From: Gigaspora rosea
Lineage: Eukaryota; Glomeromycota; Glomeromycetes; Diversisporales; Gigasporaceae
DNA: 64,000 bases
Direction: 5' to 3'
Assembly: GCA_003550325.1 (NCBI GenBank)
Contig: QKWP01000848.1
Span: 48,355-112,354, forward strand
Part shown: positions 56,172 through 64,000 of the stretch, one piece after another
Layout: each line of letters opens with the position of its first letter
Numbering within the stretch: the stretch's first letter is position 1
Notes under the pieces: generated by a model
What the model was told of the DNA's origin: nothing
What the model saw: the letters and a program-made list of their open reading frames with translations, nothing else
Databases searched by the model: none
Made by a program: the position numbers and the translations under genes

Positions 56172-59100
56172 AGTGTATCCAAGGCATTAGCTCGATGGTG
56201 GGCATTTTGGGCTTCTTCTTGGAAAAAGCATAATAAAGCAGCATTGGTAGTTTCCAAGGTTTCAATTCTTGCTTGTAATTGTTTTATCAATTGATCCTGT
56301 TGTTGTACTTGTTGTTGAAGCTGATAAAACTGTGAACCATCATCGATTTCCTTAACTGTTTCTTCAGCAGGTGGAGAGTAAATTTCTGGGTCTGGAAGTT
56401 TGCAATCATCACAATACCCTTGATTTGCATTCAATTCCTCTTGGTGTTTAACATGTAAACATTCCTGACAGAGGTCAACAGGAACTGTAAAGTTTCTTCG
56501 AAGTACAGCGAGGGCATACTTCTGGTCATAGTCTGGGTGGCTAGTGTCGAAGGATTCATCTAAAATTGCTTGTAGCGGGTCAATATCATTTTCTGATAGT
56601 AAGTCTGATTCAGCTTGCAATATAAGTTGCATTTCCTTATAGCTCCAGGGTTGAGTTATGCGGTCAGAGGTTAGAGGTTCTAGGGCCTGGGCAATGGTCT
56701 GGTCATTTTCATCCAAGAGAATCTTCGCAAGTCGGTAAATTCTGGTCTGGTTCATTTCATATTGGTGTCCGGCATTCTTTGTTGATTCAGTATAACGTTT
56801 GATTCGAGTCCAGAGGTTATAATTAGGATTATACTGGATATCCTGGCTAGCCTTGTATGCGTAAAGGTGTTCTAATTCACAAAACCATAATTCTTCCCGA
56901 AGACTGTCTAATTGACACATTCTAGGTCTTGTATCTGCTTTATTACATACTTTGCAATTAACAAGCATTCCACGTCCTTCACCTTGGGTGAAGAAATGGA
57001 TACTCCTAGGGTCTTCTCGGTCTAGAGCACAGTGAAAGTCAGAATAGCATCCAGGGCAAACAAGTTTCTCTTCAAGAAGTCTAAGGACTTCAGGTCTGTT
57101 AGGAACTCTACATTGACAACAATGGTGGGTACGGCGAGTGCTATGGTTAGATAGGCGATTACTATCAACTTGATCAAGAGTACATCCACACTGGTAAACC
57201 AAATTTTGTCTTTTCCAAGTGGCAAGAGGACAGTAGGCTTCAATATGTCCTAACGTACTGCATCCTCTGCAGACATTATTGGGGCAGTCCCTATATAGGT
57301 GGTTGGAGTCATGACAAGTAGGGCAGGTGGTACGTCTTGGGGCTTGTTTAGGGCATTTAACAGCGATGTGGCCAAATTCCTGGCATCGATTACATTGGTT
57401 GGTAGGACAATTTGCAAAGAGGTGGTCAGGAGAACCACAATTTCCACAGACACGCTGTTTAGGAGCTTTTCTGTTTCTACGGCGAGAATGATAAGTGGTC
57501 CATTCATTTTCTTCTGGTGAGAGAGATTGGTCTGAGTCTTCTCGATCAAAAGTATAAGCTTCTCGAGGATATAAGTATTCTGGTTCATAAAGGTCTAATT
57601 CATCTGGTGCAGTCACAGTGGGTTGACTGGGTAGAGGTTGGTTACTTTCATAAGTAGTAGGGATAGTATGTTTCTTGTTTTCCCATTTAAAAGTATAACA
57701 ACCATTTTTCCAATTATAATTTGCTTCCACTTTTTGATTCCAGTCATTGCCTAATAGAAGAGAGTAAGAAGTAGTGTCTACTACTTCTACAGTAAGAGGG
57801 ATAGTAATGTGATCAATTTCAATTGGCAGGTCTTTTATAATCCCTAAAGGCCGAGTGGAAGTTCCAACTGCAGGAACAATAAGGCTGTTAGAGGCCTTTT
57901 CAATAGTCAATCCAAGTTCTTTGACTGCCTTGTGAGCAATCATGCTGATTGAAGCACCACTATCAATAATAGCTTGGTAAGGTTTATTCTGAAGAGAGAC
58001 ATTACATTTGACAGGTGTAGTATACGCAGGGGTTTGAACAAGGTTGGCATTTTTGGCTTCCTCATACAGGTGAGTAGCCAAGGCACCTCGGATAGATGGA
58101 TTATTGAGTAGCGTTTTCCACTTGCTAGCAGTAAGAGAGGGTGTCTGAGTCTGATTTTGTGTAAGATAATTAACACTTCGATGATAAGGCGAAGGAGATC
58201 GATTAGAGGAGTTTTGGTAAGAGTGATAGTTATCATTATTTCGGCTTCTATAATTATTATCTCTAGATTGGCTTCTAGGACGAGAATTATTGCGACTGCG
58301 AGAACGGTCTCTGTTATTGGAATAGCGATCAGAAGAGCGACCATTTCGGTCCCTATTTTGGTTGTTATTTCTGTTCCGGTTATTGTTATTATTATTACGA
58401 CGAGAATTGGATCCTTGTCGTTGGTCCTGTTTTCTACTATTGCAATCACGAATAAAATGTCCAGTGCGTCCACAATAATAGCAGATAGGAGGCTCTTTCA
58501 TTCGAGGGGTTTGGGCACGGTTGTCAGCATAATTAACAGAAGAGGTAGGTGTGGTCTGTGTCTGGGCTAAATTAATACTAAGCTTAGCAATTTGGTCTGT
58601 AAGTTGTTGAATAGCTTGGTCGGTATTGGTAGTAGGGGTAGTCATTAATTTTCCAGTTTCCCAGCGGAGGGCTACTTCAATAGCATCGGTCAGGGTATTA
58701 GGTATAGCAGCTTGAACATTAACTGCATACTCAGAACGTAAGCCTTGGATAAAAAGTTGTTTAACAAAATCAGCGGGAAAAACACCGGTTGGGTCCACTT
58801 TCGTTTGCAATGTACGAAATCGGTTGACATATCCATCCACCGTTTCTGTGGGTCCTTGCTTAATTTCGAAAAGTTGTTTTTGCCAAAGGGCCTTTTGCTT
58901 AGTAGTATAGAAACGTGTCTTAAAAAGATGCTGGAAACTTCGGTTCTGGTTGTTGTTATCATTAAAAACATTGGGTGCCGGGTTTAAAGCAGTATACCAG
59001 TCTAGAGCAACACCTTTAAGGTACACAGGAGCAAGCTGAAGTTTCCGTTCAGCACTCCATCGGTTGGCAGTAGCGGCTCTTCGAAATTCCTTCAGCCAGT

Positions 59101-59230
59101 CAGCAGGGTCTTGGGTTCCGTCACCGTAAAAATCTGCAACAGTAATAAGAGTTTTCTCAGAGCCTTGTCCAAGGGCATTGGCAAGAAAAGTTATAGCTTG
59201 CGCAGCAACTAGTAAAGCTTGATCACCCAT
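56156..59230 (-). CDS. Gag-protease polyprotein with zinc-knuckle array
   Basis: 1,024 residues from the ATG at 59,230. Residues 30-200 are a retrotransposon capsid domain (DFYGDGTQDPADWLKEFRR). Residues 250-263 form a CCHC knuckle (CYYCGRTGHFIRDC), followed by an Arg/Asn/Ser-rich tract to about 350. The aspartic protease shows IIDSGASISM (421-430) and LLLGNDW. From about 595 to 667 come four further CCHC knuckles, such as CGNCGSPDHLFANC and CNRCQEFGHIAVKC. More Cys/His pairs follow to about 790 and again at 921-943, then a Gln-rich coiled coil (965-1000). In ordinary Ty3/Gypsy elements reverse transcriptase follows protease directly, so the region of about 430 residues from 595 on is unusual. 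Capsid assembly and genome packaging are the expected roles. The upstream sequence is in frame, so this ATG may not be the original start. Confidence 0.93.
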   Translation of the reverse strand: MGDQALLVAAQAITFLANALGQGSEKTLITVADFYGDGTQDPADWLKEFRRAATANRWSAERKLQLAPVYLKGVALDWYTALNPAPNVFNDNNNQNRSFQHLFKTRFYTTKQKALWQKQLFEIKQGPTETVDGYVNRFRTLQTKVDPTGVFPADFVKQLFIQGLRSEYAVNVQAAIPNTLTDAIEVALRWETGKLMTTPTTNTDQAIQQLTDQIAKLSINLAQTQTTPTSSVNYADNRAQTPRMKEPPICYYCGRTGHFIRDCNSRKQDQRQGSNSRRNNNNNNRNRNNNQNRDRNGRSSDRYSNNRDRSRSRNNSRPRSQSRDNNYRSRNNDNYHSYQNSSNRSPSPYHRSVNYLTQNQTQTPSLTASKWKTLLNNPSIRGALATHLYEEAKNANLVQTPAYTTPVKCNVSLQNKPYQAIIDSGASISMIAHKAVKELGLTIEKASNSLIVPAVGTSTRPLGIIKDLPIEIDHITIPLTVEVVDTTSYSLLLGNDWNQKVEANYNWKNGCYTFKWENKKHTIPTTYESNQPLPSQPTVTAPDELDLYEPEYLYPREAYTFDREDSDQSLSPEENEWTTYHSRRRNRKAPKQRVCGNCGSPDHLFANCPTNQCNRCQEFGHIAVKCPKQAPRRTTCPTCHDSNHLYRDCPNNVCRGCSTLGHIEAYCPLATWKRQNLVYQCGCTLDQVDSNRLSNHSTRRTHHCCQCRVPNRPEVLRLLEEKLVCPGCYSDFHCALDREDPRSIHFFTQGEGRGMLVNCKVCNKADTRPRMCQLDSLREELWFCELEHLYAYKASQDIQYNPNYNLWTRIKRYTESTKNAGHQYEMNQTRIYRLAKILLDENDQTIAQALEPLTSDRITQPWSYKEMQLILQAESDLLSENDIDPLQAILDESFDTSHPDYDQKYALAVLRRNFTVPVDLCQECLHVKHQEELNANQGYCDDCKLPDPEIYSPPAEETVKEIDDGSQFYQLQQQVQQQDQLIKQLQARIETLETTNAALLCFFQEEAQNAHHRANALDTLCQNF
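56159..56165 (-). promoter_or_regulatory. Probable -1 ribosomal frameshift site (A AAT TTT)
   Basis: On the minus strand the Gag frame reads CAA AAT TTT TAG. A_AAT_TTT fits the X_XXY_YYZ slippery consensus and lies immediately before the Gag stop. Sliding back one base opens the reverse-transcriptase frame. A downstream RNA structure was not assessed. Confidence 0.75.
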
Positions 59231-60232
59231 TAGGTTTTCTGATTGATTAGAAGGTAAGATAGGGTTTAATTCTTCAACAAGAGGTTGTAAATTTATTTTC
59301 TCGAATTGTGGAGGAGTGTTAGCTCTAACAATAGTAGAGTCTTGGTTTTGAATATAATGGTCGAGAGAGTCAATTAAATTTTGGTCGTTAAGAGGAGGAG
59401 TATTAAGTAATGGAGGTGTACGGCATGGGGTAACGTTTATATCTAAATTAACAGTTGGGTAATATTCAGTTACAAGAGGAGATGGAGGAACAGATGTGCG
59501 AGCAGGAGAAAAGGTTTGTTGTAAATAGCGATAGAGGCGATTTCATGGAGGAGGAGTAGTTTCTCAAGTATAATGATATGGAATTTCTGAGATAGGTGAA
59601 GAAGGATGTGCAAGGCTTGGAGGGATTGGTATATAAGTATTAGTGGAAGAACCAACACCAGTATCAGCTAATTGTTCAGGTCCTAAGGTGAATATAGATC
59701 TGGGTGGAGAAATGTCAAAATTTAATTCAGTTCTTCCTAGTTGATTTTGAAAATTGAATAGAAGGTTTTCAGTCCTTGGTCGAGTTGAAGAAGGTGTAGA
59801 AGGTAAGAGGTCCTCAATGTGAAGGTCAAGTAGAGTAGCTTCAAAATTAAGAGGTAAGGTAGGTGCAAGAGTATAGGGGGTATGTGCAAGGAGTAGACCA
59901 GCAATAACTTCTTTTGGGTCTTATAGGTCGTTGTTATAGCGGCAACTAAAAACAATATCTAGAGCAGCAGCTCTAGCAGTATTATAATCAGTAGCAGCAA
60001 ATAAAATACAGTAAGAGTCGTTTGTCTTTTGTGAGTATTGGGTAGCAAAATAATTGTCTTGATACGTTCCCCAGAATCGGCGAAAGGGACGGTATAAATT
60101 GGCAACAGGGTAACAGATAGTACAGGATAAATCAGGATGGTAGGCTTGCAAAACGTCTACCGCAAGTGAGGAAGGATGACTTGTTTCGTGTACTTCAATT
60201 TGTTCTAAGTATAGTTCATACACTCTATTCAT
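59231..60232 (-). pseudogene. In-frame N-terminal extension of Gag (three stops)
   Basis: The Gag frame continues upstream to an ATG at 60,232 with a coding-like composition. An N-terminal part (RVYELYLEQIEVHETSH) is followed by a Pro/Thr/Ser/Leu-rich linker. Three in-frame stops interrupt it: TAA at 59,921-59,923, TGA at 59,564-59,566 and TGA at 59,543-59,545. All are explainable by C-to-T change from CAA or CGA. Either Gag once began here, or a separate upstream ORF existed. Function is not recognised. Confidence 0.6.
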
Positions 60233-60514
60233 ATAGAAAAGGCAGTTCACAAGTCTTAAGGAAACTAATAAAAGAATAATAAAATACCTCCAAAATAAAA
60301 GGTTAGTAGTAAGTTGTTAACAAAATTTTAATCTACTAAATATAGTAAATAGTTAGTATCCAACAAAAAGAAATTTCCAAGTAAGTTGTAAAAGAATAAT
60401 AAGAGTGCAATCAACAGCAAGAGGGTTAGTAACAGCCAAAAAAAATAATTAAATTTCTGCCAAAAGTAATAATAAGATTTCCAAATTCTTTAATAATATT
60501 CAATAATTTAAATA

Positions 60515-60535
60515 GGTTTCCGCCAGAAGGCACCA
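60515..60535 (-). promoter_or_regulatory. Primer-binding site
   Basis: The minus strand reads TGGTGCCTTCTGGCGGAAAC two bases after the 5' LTR. It is complementary to a tRNA 3' end of the form CCAGAAGGCACCA. The tRNA was not identified. Confidence 0.75.
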
Positions 60536-60537
60536 AA

Positions 60538-61088
60538 TGTTACAGTACCGGAAGCCTTCTTTAATTCCGATAGAGTAACAATCACACGGCTCCTGAGATC
60601 CCTTACTTTGGGCGTGAAGCGGTGTGCAAGAGGGAAGTATAGTTTCTTTTATGTCTGTAAGAAACTACACACTTCTCTGAGGCAGTTCGGTATAAAACAA
60701 CAAGAGATAATACACAGTTTATTAATTTAACAAGAGGGCTATTCCAAGGTGTCTGTTCCTTAGAAATCCCAAGAGTTTATTAATAATAAGAGAGGAGGAT
60801 AAATAATATAAAGGTAAAGATAAAATACAATGTCTGGATCTGTCTAAAACTAAGGGAAATAAGGTGGGTTTATATATCTATTGAGCTAAGCATCGCTAAG
60901 CGTCGTTAAGCGTTGCTAAGCGTCATTAAGCGTCACTAAGCGTCGTTAAGCGTCGCTAAGCGTCATCGAGTATCATTGCACATCAATTTTGCATATCACT
61001 ATTACTAAATACAGTTATTACAAAATTTCCTTATTAAGTTCTAATTTTCAAACTAATTTTTACCAAAATTAAAACCTATTCTATAACA
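60538..61088 (-). repeat. 5' LTR of the Gypsy element
   Basis: 551 bp, the same length as the other LTR, with about 12 substitutions by eye. Most fall in the CG-containing 10-bp tandem repeat (60,890-60,970). It should hold the promoter for minus-strand transcription. Confidence 0.97.
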
Positions 61089-61092
61089 ATAT

Positions 61093-61806
61093 TTATAAAA
61101 TTAAATATAATGAAATTAACTATTAAGTTTATATATAATTTTAAAATATTATCTTCTACCTTTAATATATTTTTAGGTCTGAATAAGTTTTCTTAGCATA
61201 TTAAGTTAAAATAAATTAGTGAAATCTTGTGAATTTTAAGAATTTATAAAATTTTATTAATATAATACAGGTTGAATTAATAAATAATGAGTACATACCA
61301 GGTACATAGCAAGAAACTAGTTTTCCAGGAAGTATCTGTTATTCTATCATAATAGATAGCATATAGGTTGTATATAAATAAGATAATAGGAGATAAAGCA
61401 ATATTAGTAACATAACAATAACTAGGGTTCTGCAATTTGAGTTGATTTGATTTAATTTGATTAAATATTTGATTTCAAATCAAAGTCAAATACAAAATTT
61501 TTAAATCAAATTCAAATTGATAAATATTTGATTTGATTTGACAAAAATTTAAAATATTTGTAAATTTATATATAAAATTTTAAAAATTTCAAATCAAATC
61601 AAATTTAAATACAGAATTTTAATTCAAATCAAATTCAAATTAATACAAATTTGATTTCATCAAATTAAATATGCCTAATATTTGATTTGATTTGAGTTTG
61701 CAAATAGCAATACTGATTAATATTAAATAACAAAAACTAATGGACATAACATGTTAATTTATATTTAACAATTATGGTATAATATAGTAAATTTAGCTTT
61801 GCAAAT
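61093..61806. other. AT-rich spacer with P-module and TTTGATTTGA repeats
   Basis: 61,165-61,265 contains one half of the P palindrome (GTCTGAATAAGTTTTCTTAGC). 61,435-61,700 is reiterated TTTGATTTGA/TCAAATCAAA. No gene is seen. Confidence 0.55.
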
Positions 61807-62491
61807 TAGACATGTATTCATAAATGTATATAATATTTAATAAAATAAATTAAATAATGATTATTTATTTATTTGTTTATACATATATCATTAAATGCAT
61901 GTATATAATATTTATTATTTGTGATAGTAAATATATATTTTTCTTCATTGTTTTCAAAAATTTAACTTGACCAATTATGGGGTGATCCTGTGAATTCAAT
62001 TTTATTAAAAAAATAATAAAAGTGCAATAAATAATAATATCGTATTAAAAAAAATGCAAATCACAAAATTGTACTAAGAAATTTTGACTATGCGATATTA
62101 ATGCAAATAAAATTAGAAGATAAAGGTGAAAATATATTTCTATAGTTAAATTTTTCGTTTAAATTAATTCAATCTAAAGAATATATATACCAAATTCATA
62201 ATGATAAAAAAGATGGATTAAAGGTTGAATTAATTTAATCCTTAGGATATGTAGCCAAATTCGTAAAGTTAGAAAAGATAAAATCAAAGATTAAAATAGT
62301 TTATTCCTAAAGACATATATGCCGAATTCATAATTTTAAAAAAAGATAAATTTGAGTTAATTTGATCACAGATGCTAATTTGTAATTATAAAAAAAAATA
62401 TATACTCTTATTGTATGCACTTCCAAATATTGATTGAAAAATAGATTAAATAATAATTTTAGTTTTCTGCTAATAGTATCTAAAAAGCTAT

Positions 62492-63230
62492 TGTTATATT
62501 TGTATAATTTTAGTATCATTTTAAAATATTAGTATTAGGAAAATATCATAAAAATAGTAAGAATAGTATAAATTTTATCAAAGTAATCAAATCTGTAGTA
62601 TTAATTTTATTAGGAAAACTTTTCTCTGTTCTCAAAAAGGAGTTATTTTTATTATAACTCGTTATTATAACTCGTTATTATAACTCATTATTATAACTCG
62701 TTATCATACCTCGTTATCATAACTCGTTATCATAACTCGTTATTATATCTCGTTATTATATCTCGTTATCATGACTCGTTATTATAACTCGTTATTATAT
62801 TTTGTTACTATATCTCGTTATTATATCTCGTTATAGAGAAAATCCTAAGTTTTTACAGATATATAAACCCTGCTTTTTCTCTCAAGTCAAAGCAGGCTCT
62901 GTTCTTTAATTCTTCTTTTTTATAAAAATATTTGTACTTAAAAACTTAAATTAATAAACTGATATTATCCTTTTAAATATAAAGCCATCTCCTTTATATT
63001 CTTTGATCCTTTATCCATCATATAAAGGACCTTTATTTTGTTGGTTATAAATTTATTTGGTTGGATTATTATTCTCTTATATTTTTGTCGATATATTATT
63101 TTCTTTAGTATTATTAATCTTGGATTTATTGTCTTTTATTATTAACTTCTTTGATATTATATACATTTCTTACCCTCTTACATGTTAAGTCAAGTGATAT
63201 AGTTTCTTGCCTAAAAGTTACTATATTACA
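62492..63230 (+). mobile_element. Solo LTR, 739 bp, 4-bp TSD
   Basis: It starts TGTTATATTTG and ends ATATTACA, and CTAT is duplicated around it (62,488-62,491 and 63,231-63,234). Copy 1 of the host repeat reads straight through this point (AAAGCTATAAAAGAAG at 1,990-2,005), giving an independent empty site. Features inside: a 13-bp tandem repeat, TATATAAACC at about 62,860 and a C/T-rich initiator-like region. Plus orientation is inferred from the TATA position. Confidence 0.9.
62655..62835. repeat. 13-bp tandem repeat CTCGTTATTATAA, about 14 copies
   Basis: Units vary by C/T and A/G changes. The array lies inside the solo LTR, just upstream of its TATA-like sequence. Confidence 0.92.
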
Positions 63231-63389
63231 CTATAAAAGAAGTATTTATTGACTTTGCATTAGTATTAATTTTTTGACTTATATTAAATCTTGTTAAACT
63301 TGTTAAATTAAAAAAATTAAATACTTCAAATAAAGTTGTATTCTCTTATTTGTATATCTTATATATTAATAAAAAAAAAAAAAAACAAC

Positions 63390-64000
63390 AAAAAAAAGTT
63401 ACAAAACACAAAATAGGTTTGCTTTTATCCATATTAGTAAAAACCTATTGTGATATTTATTTTGCTATTGAATTTTTTAAAGGGCTTGGCATTTTACCTC
63501 AATTACTTTTATATAAAAAAATGCAAAAACCTATGTATAAAGCAAAAAACTGTTTCCATAATAATAATCAAAAATGGGTCTGTACTTCAAAAGCTGCTTG
63601 TAGTTATGGGCAAACTATAAGATCTTGAACTTGGTTAGAAATTCAACACAATCGCTAAAATTATATTTTGTTGATCCCATAAATTACTGCATATGAATTA
63701 TACAATTGATGGTTAATTGGTATAATTTTTGTCACAATATTTGCTACATAATACTAATAAATCAAAGCGATAAAATTGGTAGTAAAGGTAATATTATGGA
63801 GATTTATAAAAGCAAATTTGGTAAGCATAAATATAATAGAGAAAAAGAAAAGAAGATCAGTGAGTTTTTGGAGAAGTTAAAAAAGACTCAAACAATATGT
63901 TTATAGTTATGGCTCCTTATCGCAAACAACAATGTTAATAAAAATTTTAGAGGAATATAGAAAAAAGGAACTACTATTTATAGTAATTTTTGGGCTGACT
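63390..64000 (+). pseudogene. Broken ISXO2/IS1595-like transposase, copy 2 (partial)
   Basis: The first part (about 63,395-63,628) is open and carries the zinc ribbon region: KPMYKAKNCFHNNNQKWVC and CSYGQTIRS, with the second Cys pair kept and the first pair lost. A frame change follows. The DDE part appears as VNWYNFCHNICY, EIYKSKFGKHKYN, and VMAPYRKQQ near 63,908. At the window edge comes a sequence equivalent to IYSNFWAD. As in copy 1, the first catalytic Asp is Tyr and the second Asn. The C-terminus lies outside the window. Confidence 0.8.

Larger units (their letters stand above)
51865..61088 (-). mobile_element. Ty3/Gypsy LTR retrotransposon, 9.2 kb
   Basis: Two 551-bp LTRs bound the element, and ATAT (51,861-51,864 and 61,089-61,092) is duplicated around it. 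On the minus strand the order is LTR, primer-binding site, Gag, protease, zinc-knuckle region, reverse transcriptase, RNase H, integrase, a short extra coding region, polypurine tract, LTR. RT before integrase defines Ty3/Gypsy. The LTRs differ at about 12 of 551 positions by eye, so insertion is fairly recent. Even so, pol carries stops and frameshifts. Confidence 0.97.
61807..64000 (+). mobile_element. ISXO2-type transposon relic, copy 2 (runs off the window)
   Basis: Collinear with 1,392-2,820, including the non-coding 5' part and the transposase relic. It is interrupted by a solo LTR at 62,492-63,230. It carries a local duplication of about 100 bp near 62,215-62,320 that copy 1 lacks. Confidence 0.75.

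Noticed and set aside
57940-58473. 177-codon open frame on the minus strand, and a 137-codon one opposite it at 58,157-58,570
   Set aside because: Both lie in other frames of the Arg/Asn/Ser-rich part of the Gag ORF and show no independent coding signal.

Overview
Eukaryotic, very AT-rich, transposon-dominated DNA, most likely from an arbuscular mycorrhizal (Glomeromycotina, Rhizophagus/Gigaspora-like) fungus. The organism call is inferred from two broken host-type genes: a kinase/leucine-rich-repeat relic and a multi-domain hybrid histidine kinase of the PAS-GAF-HisKA-HATPase-receiver type. It also rests on the base composition, short AT-rich introns and the transposon mix. I see no intact host gene, no functional tRNA or rRNA gene, no CRISPR array and no bacterial-style operon.

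Layout. 1-8,930: a palindromic terminal-inverted-repeat (TIR) element (1-1,012), a degraded ISXO2/IS1595 (Merlin-like) transposase copy, a TA-flanked TIR element, a hAT-type miniature element with an 8-bp target-site duplication (TSD), and diverged duplications. 8,930-14,811: a nearly complete but decayed tyrosine-recombinase retrotransposon with the A1-ORFs-B1-A2-B2 split direct repeats of Ngaro-type elements. It is followed immediately by a 0.5-kb foldback element. 16,090-24,147: the kinase/LRR relic, then the hybrid histidine kinase relic, which is split by a 1.55-kb transposon flanked by TTAA. 24,150-51,860: a graveyard of non-autonomous elements. They include tRNA-derived SINEs, poly(A) retroposons, three large hAT-like elements, a Mutator-like element, Harbinger-like miniatures and many palindromes. 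At 40,065-43,163 they are nested three deep (SINE, then hAT, then MULE). 51,865-61,088: a complete Ty3/Gypsy retrotransposon on the minus strand, with two 551-bp LTRs and a 4-bp TSD. It has a 1,024-residue Gag-protease ORF carrying an unusual zinc-knuckle array, a probable -1 frameshift site, and a pol broken by stops and frameshifts. 61,807-64,000: a second copy of the ISXO2-type segment, interrupted by a solo LTR.

How the parts relate. Several element boundaries were fixed by comparing occupied sites with an empty site elsewhere in the window, or with the interrupted gene itself. One palindromic module, with the core TGCTGAACAAGTTTACTTAG, recurs inside elements that have different termini. 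The in-frame stops I inspected are mostly of the kind C-to-T change produces (CAA, CAG or CGA to stop), and 10 of 12 differences between the two Gypsy LTRs are transitions. This fits methylation-linked decay, which is an inference. All identities, boundaries and counts were read by eye.
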